A stretch of 64,000 nt of DNA. Origin: Ulota crispa. Lineage: Eukaryota; Streptophyta; Bryopsida; Orthotrichales; Orthotrichaceae. A program made the translations under genes and the position numbers. The notes under the pieces are model-generated. The model did no database searches. It saw only the letters and a list, made by a program, of their open reading frames with translations, and had not been told where the DNA came from. Shown here one piece after another: positions 37,192-50,000 of this stretch (position 1 is the stretch's first letter; each line of letters begins with the position of its first letter). The DNA lies in the NCBI GenBank assembly GCA_963920765.1, contig OY987252.1, positions 5,999,966 to 6,063,965 of the forward strand, in the 5' to 3' direction.

Positions 37192-37440
37192 TTAACCCTT
37201 GAGTGCCCCTTGCATTTTCACTCAAATCCATATCCTTGTGTACTTAGTCCAATAAAAGTACTACCTAAGTAGAGTCAAATGGCTTGAATTTTTTTTGAAT
37301 GGTAGTAGACACATGCCTAAAGGTACATGAAAAAGTACAAGTCCTTTAACTTTACCATTAAGAAGAGGATAAGAGTCAAACATGGACATTTTTCAAAACT
37401 AAGCACCCCATTTTGAGGTCCTGGGGTGCTCAAGGGTTAA
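37192..37440. mobile_element. Short TTAA-bounded MITE (249 bp)
   Basis: Begins TTAACCCTTGAGTGCCCC (after one A) and ends GGGGTGCTCAAGGGTTAA: clean terminal inverted repeats around a non-coding interior. The terminal CCCTTGA and TTAA are shared with the larger elements at 32,815-33,557 and about 35,650-36,485, so the three probably share a transposase. Confidence 0.75.
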
Positions 37441-37899
37441 CATCACAATATTATGGGATCCCTACATGAGTATTTTTGCAAGTTTTGAAAATCTAATAGA
37501 TAATATTCAAATTATAGCAAACTATAGAGCATTTCTTTCATATTTCTCTTAACTAAAATACTTTACATGTATCAAGGAAAAACATCAATCAATAATGAAA
37601 CCAATGCAACTTAGCCAACATTCCATGCACTATCATGCTATGTTTGGAGAGAATCAACTTTTATTACAAGCTGGCCAACTTTTTTTGAGAATTGCCTAAA
37701 TGAAATGAGATTTAGCAAATTTATTCTCAAGCCAAAAAATATGAACTAAGGAAATGAGCCATATTATAATTCAATCTTAAAAATATTTAGCCAAACTTGC
37801 AATTGTCGATGAAGAAATGGGCCAAATGAAATTTGAAATTTTGGGAAATTAACCTCTAAATTTTTTTGTGATGAGGAAATACTTTGACCTTCTAAATAG

Positions 37900-38300
37900 A
37901 AATGGAAGGTTTTTTGAACATGAGTCTTGTCACAAGGGTATTCATCGTTGCCAAGGTGACACTATAGTTCTTCTTGAATGCCTTCCATGCATCCACCCTC
38001 AACACGCTATCAGGAGTGAATAAACACAGTTTGTTGTCGAGGTTTTGGAGCTGCCATTGCACCACATGTTTCCTCTTACAACATTTATGCTAGTCCTTGG
38101 CGGTGTAGCAGTTTGGTACGTACCCTGATGGTTTCTTCATAACCACCTTTGAATGTGGAAACTCGCAATTTGGAGTGCGATTCATCATGTGCATGGCGAG
38201 CCTCCTGAGATCATCTATAGAGATATTTCCCATTCCCTTGAAGAACTTGCAGGTGTCATAGCACAAGAAAGTACTTATCCTCTTATTAGCATTCAAATGT
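37900..38300 (-). pseudogene. Unrecognised coding remnant
   Basis: An open stretch at 38,090-38,296 on the - strand (68 residues, including GNISIDDLRRLAMHMMNRTP) has balanced, protein-like composition unlike the AT-rich surroundings. Similar-looking text continues in other frames to about 37,900. I do not recognise the family. It may be a transposon-derived fragment. Confidence 0.3.
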
Positions 38301-38329
38301 GTTAAAATGCCAATAAAGTGACTTGTTTA

Positions 38330-39540
38330 TTGTTTCACAAAGATTTAGTTTGTAGACCCTTAAGATGATCGGAACAGGCTAGGAAAACCATATTTAGAAT
38401 TTGCATCAACACACCACAACAAATACACACAAAGAACAACCAGAATACTTGGACGATTCTCCTAAATCTTGTTATTGAATTTAGATCCAATTAGGACACT
38501 CAACTATAACAAGAGAAGTTTACCCTCTATATCAGAGGATTTTGCAATTTGATTAAGGAAGTCTGCGTGGGTTCCTACCTTTTGCAAGTTTATAGTGACT
38601 AAAGTATCACTACACAAAACAACAACAAAGAACACAAAGACAACATGATGCAATTACTTCCTCAACCAATCCGGAAGTGATTCTAGACAGACAACTCATG
38701 TAAGAAACCCTTACAATCCCAAATTACTACAACAACAAACCCTTCCTAACCTAATTCTTGGTACTAAAATGGTAACCGGATAACTAAAGGATCCTTGTTA
38801 CTTTGTCCACAATCACTTTTGGTAGTAGTGGAACCTCTCAACCATCAACTAACATGCTATCCGGATTGCACCTAATCTAAGACTGGCTATCCCTCACAAG
38901 AGTATCTAGATCAAAAATCCCAACTGGAATTGCCCTTTAGAACACGCAATTTTCCAACCACCTCAATAATGCTACAGAAACCTGATTAAACAAGATCCAG
39001 AAACTGTCCTTTTTTTCTTCACACTCAACGTCTGGCTACCCGCACAAAACAATGGTTCTAGAATTGCTGGCATACCAACATCGCACCAAATCATCAACTC
39101 AAGACTCTGAAGTGGAAATCCGGAACTTGTTGTGCACAAAGAAAATAAAAAATAAAAAATTGCCCAAGGCAACAATGGTACAGTTGCCCCTAATAACTGA
39201 TTCCTAGGAATCATTGAAAAGCTTCTTGAAGGTAAAGTTACTAATCAAAGAATGACACGTTTCATTCTTTGATCTACAAAAGGTGGGTCTGGACTTTCAC
39301 CGCAAGCTGCCTCTAAGAGTGGATCTCTAATCTTTAAATCAAGGATTTGCAATCCCTCATAGTAACTAGATAGGAGGCCATCCCTAATTTCCTGTAACCG
39401 CCTCCCCTTTATTTCAAATTAGAAACTACCACTTTATACTAGGTGATAGCGAATTATTCTTCTTCTTCTTCACTACAAGTGCTGCTAGTATGGCGGCACT
39501 CTTACGTGGCTAGGGTCTTCACGCCGGAGCTTGAGAACTC
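38330..39540. other. No gene recognised
   Basis: Composition is less AT-rich than in the spacers to the left. The stretch may be the flank or terminal region of the element whose coding segments start at 39,552. No repeat pair was found that would prove this. Confidence 0.3.
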
Positions 39541-39551
39541 CCTGTCGCTTT

Positions 39552-41270
39552 CTATTTCTTCTTTGTGCGCTTCCCCTTTGATAGCATTACACCTTCCGGG
39601 TCGGTGTCACCGGAGGATTCCGTTGATGTCTTGGTCTCCTCCTCACAACTCGTGCTGGAGGCAGAGGGTTTGTCATCCAAATTGATTGTTGGGACTAGGG
39701 ACGTCGGCTCTCTGGAGCGTTTCGGGGTAATCTTCCTCTTGACAAGACTCAATATCTAGGCAACACCTCCACTGTCAAGAGTTATCTGGGTCTGGCTCCG
39801 GGTGCGTGATCCAAAAGTAGACCCTTCTCCAGGTCCAAAGTTGACCTTCCTGGGCAACCACACGGAGCGAGGAGTCCTCACTTCCTTTGGTCCCTCCTTA
39901 ACAGCAGGATGAGGCGATTGAGGAGGTGAAGTTTTCCGGGAAGGTAAGGCTTCCTTCTCTTTCCTGGATCCTTCTTCTTCTTTCGGCATCTTGCTCTGAC
40001 TATGCAGGATTGCCCGCATCTCTTGCAACATTTCCTCCATCTTGCCTGCATATTCCACGAACATCCCCACAAGCTTGGCACTCATTGTTGATCCCATATT
40101 TAGTATTCCCTCATCAAACAGCTTAGCATTGGCCACCACATCTCCCAAAATAGCAACCATACTCTGGAGCCAAGCCATATCCTAGTAGGCGCTTTGGGCT
40201 AATTTTTCCCCCTCTGATTCTTGTTGCAGCTGGGAGGTGAGGGTTGTCACTTGCCCGAATAAGTTTTGCACCTCCATCTGACTCTTCTTCTTGAGCTCAT
40301 AGAGATCCTTTACCTTATTATACAGCTCGCATTGATGGTAAACATCCATCAATACGGTGAGTTTATAGAGAGTTTCTCTATCAGCCATAATGGCCTCCTG
40401 GATTTCCTCCATCTGACAAATGAGATTAGAGAAAGGCTATTTATCCTGGTAGTCCTTAGGATCCTTCTTGACCAGCTTCACTGGTGTTCCGGTGGGTTCA
40501 GCTCACTCCTTGCCCTTCTCCTTGGCTTCTCTCTAGTTCTCCGGTTCTAAGGGCCCTTCTTCTTCTGCTTCCGGTTCCACTTCTAGTTCCAGTTCCGGGG
40601 TGATATCAAATCTCTTCACCACCTTAGCGGCTTCATAGGCTCTATTCTCCTTGTCCTTTAATAATTCCAAATGCTTAAACAAATGGAACAAGAAGGGACT
40701 AAGCCTTGAAGGTTTAGTGTTCCCTATCAAGTTCACTAACTTAAGCACTAAATCTTTAATGACTATTCCCCAATTCACTGCTCTCTTCGCAGATAGTGCA
40801 CCAAAGATGGTGTTAGCATAGGTAAAGGTGAAGGTGGTAGGTCTGTCCGGAAGTAGAATAGGTATCAGGAACTCCAGGACTCTCCTGTCTTGGAAAACCT
40901 TAAAATCAAAAATCAAATACTCATTTTTCTTGTGAGGTTCTTCCAAAAACTTCCCTTCACTGTACTCCTCTCCCCGAGGGCAAATCCCCTCTCCTACACT
41001 CGCAAAGGAGTACACTCTAGTCCAGACCTCCATTGACTAAGTATCCGGATGGCCTTGTTGAGAGTTATCCCACTGACTTGTTGAATCCCCTAGCAATTCC
41101 CGAACCATCTCCTCATCTTTCAAACCCCAAAGAACCTTAAGCAATCCCTTGCAACCCATCCGGTACAAATCCTCCCCTAACATCTTTCTCTTGTCAGGAT
41201 CTGAGGGAATTCTTGGAACTACCAACCTAAGCGCAATCGGTGCTTCTTCTCTCTTATTCGTCCTATCCAT
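39552..41270 (-). pseudogene. Cluster of unrecognised coding segments, probably transposon-derived
   Basis: Several open segments follow each other on the - strand with protein-like composition. The first (from 41,270) is charged (RLVVPRIPSDPDKRKMLGED). The second (41,033-40,533, about 166 residues) contains FTYANTIFGALSAKRAVNWG, a long helical stretch and an acidic Glu-rich tail. The third (40,412-40,182) looks like a coiled coil (LKKKSQMEVQNLFGQVTTL). The fourth (40,178-39,756) has helices followed by a Lys/Pro/Ser-rich basic tail. Helical core plus coiled coil plus basic tail would fit a gag-like or TNPA-like protein of a mobile element, but I recognise no domain. It looks decayed. Confidence 0.4.
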
Positions 41271-41799
41271 GGTTCCGAAAGTGGGTGAAGAAAACTTGCA
41301 ACAAACAACTCACTTTGCAGGGTAGCCTACCGCTCACAATGCCTCCACACTTGTCTCATAAAGTAAGTGCGCAAAATACCATAATCAAGAAGTAAGATGA
41401 ATGAGATTTTGAAAATGAACTCGCTTCTCCCTCGCAAGCTCATGATTAGGATTTCCCAACTGAACTGTTATAACCATTCTTGTAATAATGATTACAAGAA
41501 AGATTGTTGCCATTGTTCTTGATTCTTCCGTTAGTGACCATTAGTCATCGGGCGGCGCGTTTACAATTTCCAGAATTTTTCCCACCAACGCTCTATATAA
41601 TCCAGTTTATAATTCCGGGCAAACGTTTCTGGTTTAACAGGAAACTATTTCCGGTTTGGCATGAAATCGTTAATCTCTTGTTAATTGTTTTAACTACTTA
41701 AAGAATTGCAAAATTCCTTAATTGATATTTTTGATAAATCTCCCTTTTTTACTATGTAAAAACAAAAAAATCATTTGAATAGGAAGAATTTACATAAAC

Positions 41800-43624
41800 T
41801 TATTGTCTAAAACCTTGAAGTTGAATTTCCAGGTTGCGACAGCAGGCGATGATGCCATCTTTTGCGGCACTCCAGCGCTTGCTCTCTTTGAATTTCAGGC
41901 AAGTGTTGGGGTTGATGAGTTCCTTGGATGAGGTGCTAAAGATGAAACCTTTCCACATATTGTAAACCAACTGAGGCGCGTAGATAATCTTGCTTTCATT
42001 GTGGATGTTGACATCCTTCTTCATCTTCAATGCAATTTGGCTCTTTTTGATGTCAATGTTGCCAAAACAAGTGGCGACTGCCTTCTCAAAATCCTCCAGA
42101 TTTGACAAATTACAATGGCAATTAGTGAGGGTTGAATTTGAATTTGAGTCAAGTTAAAGTGAGGGAATGATGCTGAGTAATTGAGTCAAATGCAATATAT
42201 TCAAGAAAGAGGATTTAACTCAACGTGAGTTAAACTAGGGAGAAGAAAGGAGTTATTGAGCCGCACAAATTATATTTGAGGCAACGGATTTAACTCAAAT
42301 TGAGTTAAATCTTACCTTGTATTTCTCCATACTGATGACAACCTGTTGTATGGCCTTCCTGTTGGTGAATGCTGGCCTCCCAATTGCGTTTGTTTCTTCT
42401 GGAGGCGTTGGGTTGCCAAAATTCTCCCATACTTGCCGAGATCCAATGATGTTTGTTGCCCATGAGGGCAAGAAATTTTGGAAGTGGTTTGTTTGGTTGT
42501 AATACACCAAAATTTTTTGGATGATTGTTTGATCTTTGTTCCATACAACAAAGCAATCCCACATCTTGAAAATCTTTGCTCTCTCTTTTATTTGCTTCAC
42601 TGTTTGCAATCTCTTTCATACCTCCACGGTGAGCTGTCCATTTATCATCCAAAACTTCCCATCCTTGACCCCTTCAAATGACTTGGGCTTCTGTTTCAAA
42701 CCTTGTGGCATGACACACAGAGTCATTCTCTGCGTGGATCAGGCATGTGGAGGAGGAAGTTCTGAGCTTTCAAAATTCCAGCTTCCTTGAGGCCTCAGAT
42801 GTTTAGATACGCTATGGAATTTCAAGCTGGTTGATGCTAATGGCGTACTTGTCTTCAACCAATGGAATATACAAGTCCATGTACTCCTTGCAAAAGTCCT
42901 CGTACACCTTGCATAATACTTTGAAGTTGATATCATGACCATTAGTATCGACGTTTGTTGGAATGTTGAGTACCTCAGACGTGATGCTACTCTATGCAGG
43001 AGGCTCCTTCTCAGCAGATTTAGGCGTCATGATTTTTCTCGCCTTACCGGCCAATGCTAGGATTGCAAATGGTGTCCCTTTGCCATCAACTAGCGTAGTT
43101 TTTGTCCTAGTTTTGCTGTGGCGTGAACCTGGAGTTGCCATAACGAGCAATCCATGGCTGCCTCCTCCTTGACCACTGTAATCACGGGTAAGGGATATGG
43201 GTTCCATGCTCTTAGCCTTCCATAGATTCCCTTCTCTTATGTTCTCGAAATCTTGAACAAGTCCGTTACATCTTGGCGCCAATATTTTGGCGAGTAATTG
43301 GGATCCGTCCTTGTTCTGGAAGTACTTGCTCTGTATTTGTTGGTCCACTTCATCTTGAATACTAGAGAAATCATTGTTTGTCAAACTCTTCCAATATGCT
43401 AACAGGGAAAACAAGGTTTTCTTGCTACTAATGGTGTAGGTGAAGTTGTACTGGTCTTCCTTGTCCACACCTGTCACGGTTGTTTTGCACAAGATCAAAA
43501 TAGCATCTCTTGGCCCATCGCTGAGTAGGGTCACTTTTTCTTCAAGTGATACTAGGAGCTCTGACTTGCAGTTCTTGAATTTTGATATGAAGCTTAGCTC
43601 GCTCCACATGGGTACTAATGTCAA
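41800..43624 (-). pseudogene. Unrecognised gene-like region with exon-like segments
   Basis: Three long open segments lie on the - strand: 43,624-42,992 (210 residues, SELLVSLEEKVTLLSDG; Gly/Ser/basic C-terminal part), 42,609-42,295 (SWATNIIGSRQVWENFGNP) and 42,108-41,800 (LVYNMWKGFIFSTSSKEL, ending with a stop). The middle one meets a good donor (AAG then GTAAGA at 42,302) and the last could start after an AG near 42,095, so introns are plausible. A fourth segment near 42,780-42,960 (NFKVLCKVYEDFCKEYMDLY) is interrupted by stops. No family recognised. It is either a decayed host gene or a transposon protein. Confidence 0.35.
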
Positions 43625-44543
43625 TGTTCAATACTCAATGTCGTGGAGGGCCTTTGGTTCCCAGCATTCTCCAACCGCAAGTTCATCGCCGTAGTTGCTG
43701 ACACTATCTTCCGTTAGTAAGATTTGGACAAAGTGTACCAACAGTTTAGTTTGTTGCTCTGCCCTCACTCTTTCAGCACTTCCAGATAGCTATTGCTTTG
43801 CCATAGTTGCAAAACAGACATTCAACATCAGTTTTAACTTGAGTGGAGTTAAAATTCCTGCAATTTTTTCCTTTTTCGGTTCCGTGGTATTGTCCATATG
43901 TGTGGTACTTTGTGTATTTATCATTTTCAGGTCCTCTAGGAATTTATCCTCTATGATTCAAAAACTTATATGTTTCTGTTGTGACCCAATTGTTCTTATA
44001 CTGATTCTTAGATGTTGTTATATTATGTTTTTAGGTGTCATTGTCATATATTTAACTCAAGTCAAGTTAAATTTTTTGCCTATTCTGTAGAGGGATGTTC
44101 AATTTCAGCCTTGCAGCCTGTTAATCTTGTAGATAGTGAATGCATTTCATTGTGTTTTATTTTAAGTATCTATATTTGTTCAGCTTGACTACTGTTTGAT
44201 GGAATTGGCATTGTAACTTTAGCTATTTAGCTCAAGTTGAGTTAAACATGCGTCATTCTTAGATATTTTCTAAGTGTGATTACTGGCCTACAGTGATACA
44301 AATGATTTTCTAAGCCTTGGTCAAGTTATATTGTTTGGAATTGTGCTCAATGTCATATGACTTAATAAATAAGACTTTGTATGTTCTTGCCTTTTAACTC
44401 AAGTGGAGTTAAAATTCACCGTTCTTTCAAGTTTTCCAGGTCCAATGTTGGTCTGATGACACATAAACTAACATTTTTTAGCTTGGTTTGAGTTTAAAAA
44501 AATGAATGCACTGTCCTTGGAGAACCACGAGTCAAGTTAAACT
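42141..44543. repeat. Dispersed short palindromes, TTAACTCAA facing TTGAGTTAA
   Basis: Near-palindromes made of TTTAACTCAA and its complement, with 0-3 bases between, occur at about 42,211-42,235, 42,288-42,310, 43,831-43,856, 44,050-44,073, 44,226-44,246 and 44,392-44,416. Half or degraded sites lie at about 42,141-42,158, 44,482 and 44,530-44,543. All lie within 2.4 kb and I saw none elsewhere in the window. Surrounding sequences differ, so they are not part of a longer repeat. Confidence 0.85.
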
Positions 44544-44549
44544 GACATT

Positions 44550-46226
44550 AATTTAAATGACAAAACACTTTCATGTTTGCCAGATAAATGTAAGCTAAAA
44601 TTCCAATGCTTCAGAAGGTTGACTGAGGTCTACTATACAGAAATTTTAACCATAGATTTATGAATCTACAGGAAATGAGGGCTAACAAGAATTAAACCAC
44701 TATCTGAAAGCAATGCAAGAATGTTTTCAATTGAAGTTTAGGATTTAGCAATAAGTAATCAGGGTTTGAGAAAAATAGCCATACATTTTCATATGGAATT
44801 CAAATGCTAGAGGTTGAAAAAATTTAGTATGATCAGTGTCTGCACTCTTGCTAGAAATACAGCATTCACTAGAATGCTAAATGAAAAATTCATTCAAACC
44901 TAAAACCACAATTTTCAGCAATAACTTGTGGACATGAAAAACAATAGAAAATCATTCAAATGAAACGTCTGCTGTAGTGATTTTAAACTCCACATGCCTG
45001 GTGCGCCGCATTCTAGTCACTTTTATAGTAGATTTTGGTGCCACAGCCGTTATGCAATTAATCTATATGAACTACCTAATGAATCTATTGCATTTCTCCA
45101 TATTCTAATGTTGAAAATGACATGAACGACATTGACAATGCATTCTAATTTGCACTAAAGCTCTTAGTTTTCCAACCATAAAAGAAAAATAGGAATAGAC
45201 AGAAACTAAACATCCAAAAAAAAAGACGTTGCTTTTAGGGTTTGGAATTCAATTTATTGCACAATACAATTTAGGGGGAAGAAACCTGGGGCGTAGATTT
45301 GCCACAAATGCAAATGCTCAAAGAGCGCTTACTAAAATCACCTCAACCATAACCCTAAAAGTTTGAAGATGTTGATTTAAAGGTTTGAACTTTGAAAATC
45401 CTATGATTTCATAAAGCTTATCAACCTAATACCTTGCTATGCATAATGCTATCTTTTTCCAGAAACCTCCTTCATGTACAAATTATAATTGACTTCTACT
45501 CTAATAAAAGAAGCTCACAGTGAAACCCTAATTGTGGACGCTAAGCATGCACTTGGAAAATAGCATGAAAGGCAGAAGAAATCAAACCTGCTTTGAAGTG
45601 GAAGGTTCACGTGCATAGTTTGAATGCAGAAGAGCAGTACGTAGCAAAAAAATAGGAGGAATTTCAAAAACAAGAAGTTTGAAATAGCAGTTTAGGTTTA
45701 TGTTCAACGATGAGGAAAAAAAAAAAGCAGTTGCAAGACTACATAATCCCTGAACTCTCAAACCCTAGCTCACAGCAACATATTCATGTAGTAAAACATC
45801 AATAGAAGGCAACGGTGGGAATCATTGACTGTAAACAAGAGTGGAGGTTCCAGCTGTTTAGGGAAGTTTCAAGGGAAAGATTGGGTAAGCAAGGAGAAGG
45901 GGCACAATTCAAACTCCAAGTCAGAAGGGGCAGGAACCACAGTGCAAGGGAGTAGGAGCAGGACTCAAAGTGTGAGAAACAAGGGGCAAGAAACACATGG
46001 AGGGAAATGACCTCAAAGCATAGTGCGTGAAAGATGGGGCGGGAAGCAGAGACTGACGGCAAAGGAACGTCAAGGAAAGTGCAAGGGAGAAGGGGCAAAA
46101 ATTTAAACAGTAATCGCAAGGTTGGGTCAATGGCAGCTTAGGCATTAGGGTAACATAATGAAGGCATTATGAATTTTAGGGTTGTAGAAAGGAGGCTTGT
46201 AAATGGCACTAATGGAAAGTGCGCTT
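44550..46226. other. No gene recognised
   Basis: Purine-rich stretch at about 45,835-46,110 gives chance open frames on both strands. Nothing else supported. Confidence 0.45.
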
Positions 46227-46536
46227 AAGGTAGCCACACCCATAACCATCAATGTACCCATAACCAACACCTCTAAAATCTTGGATATTTTGTGGAAGTA
46301 ATCAGATGTAATTAGAAGGATGTACAACATGTGAACATGAAACACCATAGTTGGTTATGGGTGCAATGGCAGTTTGCTCTTTAAAAATTCACAATTTATT
46401 GTCACAATATCCAAATAATACATTCAAAAGTGCATACTCATTATTTTTCTGTTGCAGATCCTAGAATTTGCTAGATGTTTATTATAATTGTCATTTTCGA
46501 AACCTTTGGTTTGATGTTTATGGGTGTGGCTACCTT
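46227..46536. mobile_element. MITE copy B (310 bp)
   Basis: Left terminus AGGTAGCCACACCCATAA (after one A) and right terminus TTATGGGTGTGGCTACCT, flanked by TA on both sides. The interior matches the element at 22,195-22,509 in the same orientation. Both termini carry the same GCC/GGC variant, showing the two ends have evolved together. Confidence 0.85.
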
Positions 46537-46684
46537 ATGTCAAAAAATGAATGGAACTTGGTATTATTGGAAAGACGTTGGTTAGTAGTGTGAATATACT
46601 AACCTCATTGGCCATTTCATTTCAAATTCATTGAGCTAGTATGAATTAACTACAATTTATCAAATCATATGGTGCAATGGTACT

Positions 46685-47000
46685 AATGTAAGAGCACCTG
46701 TAAACGGCAAACTAAGGGTTTTGAACATGATGACTATTAATAAATAACTAACAAACTATAGGATCCTATTAGGAATAGGAAAATAATGAGATTGCACTTT
46801 CAAATGTATTTTTTGTACATTGTGAGAATAAGTTGTGAATTTTTAAAGAGAAAACTGCCATTGCACCCATAACCAACAATAGTGTTTCATGTTCAAATGT
46901 TGTACATCCTTGTAATTACATGTATTCATTTCCATAGATTTTGAAAGATTTTAGAGGTGACGGTTATGGAGACATTGATGCTGATGGGTGTTCCTACCTT
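46685..47000. mobile_element. MITE copy C (316 bp, opposite orientation)
   Basis: The right terminus GATGGGTGTTCCTACCT is well kept and the left one (ATGTAAGAGCACCTGTAAAC) has drifted. TA flanks both sides. The interior is the reverse complement of copies A and B (AAAGAGAAAACTGCCATTGC). It lies only 149 bp from copy B in inverted orientation, so the two could pair as a hairpin. Confidence 0.8.
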
Positions 47001-50000
47001 AGCTATTTTTGATGATAGGTGGTGCCATAGACAATGCAAAAGTGGCTTCTAAATATAGGACATTAGTCCTAAAAGCTACCACTACAAAGCCAAGAATGCT
47101 CCTACAAGGCTCTTCAAGCATGGAAGCACCCATTGCATATTCTAAAATTCAAATCTTTATTGAGAACAAGTTTTCATTTATATTAGTATGACATTATTGT
47201 ATATGTTATTGAAAGACAAAATTGAACACAATTGTGAGCAATGTGCACATAGAACATGAGCTCATGTCAACATATGAATTTCATATAACAATGCATGCAG
47301 AAGTTCAAATGTTGAATATAGCAAATGTTTTCAATTCAAGAACCTTTGTGCAATGATTTTGTGATCCCTACATTGTCCATTCATAATGAGAGCCCCATAT
47401 TATAGCCTTTTATGTGAGAGCACTTCCACAAAAGCAATTTTCCTATCTATACTAGAATGATTTTCATATAAATATTAAGTAAACCCACTCACAAGGTGCT
47501 TGTAACTAGAAATTTATGATGATGCAATTTATGTTATAGCCAAGTTTTGTATTGAGAGGGATTTATTGGGAACTCAATTATGATAAATCGTATTTTGTTA
47601 TTCAGTAACAAAGTGCTTGTTTTTTATTTGTTTAACATCATACGTCACTTGTAATAACCCTTGTACAACCATTTTCCTATAGTTTGGGCAACATGAACTG
47701 CTAAATGCAAAAGGCTTTTATGATCTTGAGTTCTATTATTTTATATGAAGCAAACAAACAAATAATTCTTTTATAGAATTCATCAAGTTTATTTTAGTTG
47801 TAATAGTACAAAAGTTAGCAAAACATGTAAGACTTTACAAGAAAATTTAAAAGTCTATAGCATTTGATATACTTTTTAATATTTTTAAGTTATAACATGA
47901 TGGTCATGAAACTACAAAAATGACAAGAAGTCTTTCAATCTCGTGTTTTACATGTCATATCTTAAGAGTTGTATATTAAACAAAATGTTGAGGTTTAAGG
48001 TCATTATATTTCTAACTATAATCAATTTATAGCTTATAAAATCTACTCAAATGTTATTTAACATAATTTTATATGGGAATTTCATTCCTTGCTTTAGTGT
48101 ATGTAGAGCTAGTTATAAAGATTTAGTAACTTAGTGACTATAAAAATCAAGATTGTAATGACACTGTTATGCAAACTAATGAGTAGCAAAACCATTAATG
48201 TTTATTTATTAAATAGTTATTTTGGAGGTTTAGGGTTATTTAAAAAAAATGTATTCAATTATTTTGTTAAAGTTTTATTTACTTTCTAAATATAGTGAAA
48301 ACACGGTGTTTTAGATATGTATGGTTGAGGTCAATATGTAGCACATCAATGTAGGACCTCTTCATGTGCATCCATTGTTACTATAATAGATAGAAGAACT
48401 AATCCATGCTACGTTAAAAACACTAATAAGTACTGAGCATAATTTCAGCATTTCATTAATAGCATGGTTAATAATTCTCTCAATAGTAAAATGAGGTTAT
48501 TATGCAATATGTCATTGACACTAGACATTATAAAAGTACCTATTGTTTTCTTATAAATAAGAAACACTATTGAATTTGATGTTGTTCCAAAAAAGTCATA
48601 TATCTATATTTCTAACAATAAAAATATGTATCAAAAGATTTGATGAATTTTCACGTCCTCCGAATAATAAATTTCTAATCAAACTTTATATATGTTTAGG
48701 CAAACTAAACCCAATATAGAGATTAGATTATATTTTCTCCATGCATCATTTCATAAGAAAGAAGCACTATAAGAATTACATTAGTTTGATAAGAAATTCC
48801 ACATGACATAATTTGATAAATATGCTTTTTATGGATATTATGTGGACAAAAGTTTAGATAATAAACATTAAATAATTTAATTTACAACGAGAAACAAATT
48901 ACTTTATTATTTATTTCATAAATTATATTATTTTCCATATGTAAATTGAGTGATTTTAATGTAAAAAATTTGTGTAGACTGTTTTATATGAATGGGCAAA
49001 GTTAATCCGCATAGGGTCTCTAATAGCAACTCCAAAAAAACACTGGAATTCATGCATGTGTTCCTTTAATTATGGCACTTGATGGTCCCAATGACAAATT
49101 TTGCTTTTGCAAGGATCATTTGCTATTCAATTGTATATTTGACAAACTGCAGTGAAATTAACCATCAAATATATGGTGTTAAAATTTCAAAATAGTATCA
49201 CATGGATGTCTGTATGTACTTCCATCATCAAATAAGTAAATTTATAGTTTAGATGTCTACCAATGTGACATTGGAATTTGGAATTCTAAATTTCATTTTA
49301 GATTCAAAGACACTAGTTTAGTGTGGATCCACAATAGAAGATATAATTGAACACTATTGACATGGGCAAGAATTATTGTTCTTTATGTAATATTGACATT
49401 AAATTCAAAACTTTAATATTGGTGACATAAATTGGCATGCTATGAAAAATTTGCCTTAAAGAGGTTTGTTGCTCTAAAAAACATGGAAAGTTAACCTCCC
49501 TCCAATTAAAATGTATTCACAAATAAAAGAATTATGAGAAATAGTGATAAAATTGCAAAAACCATGTCAAAAACAAGTATTTCCAATGTGAAGCCCTACA
49601 TTTTTTAAATCAAAAACCAAATTTGGAAAATGAAAGATTGGTGATTGCTAGAGCACAATTTAGTAGTACACTACGTTGTTTTGTTATAATAAAAAGAAAA
49701 ATGATAATTTTTTTACCAATTTTTGAGAAATATAATATAGAGGGGCACTTGGTCCAACTGGGTTCACTACATCAATTGCTTAAACTTACACATAATGTTG
49801 AAAGAAACATAAAGTCGACTATGAATCTAAAATTCACATTATAGTTTTGATATGGACATAAATTATTAAAAAAATTAGAATAGAAATCAGGTTTCAATAT
49901 ATTTTTTCCTTAAAGCTGTTATTTCATGAATTTTTGGAATTGACATAAAATTACATTGTCTAGTTATTAACATTTGATTTTTCTTAGATTGTAGGTAGCT

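Noticed and set aside
45799-46145. Open frames on both strands
   Set aside because: Caused by a purine-rich stretch. Residue composition is skewed and no motif is present.
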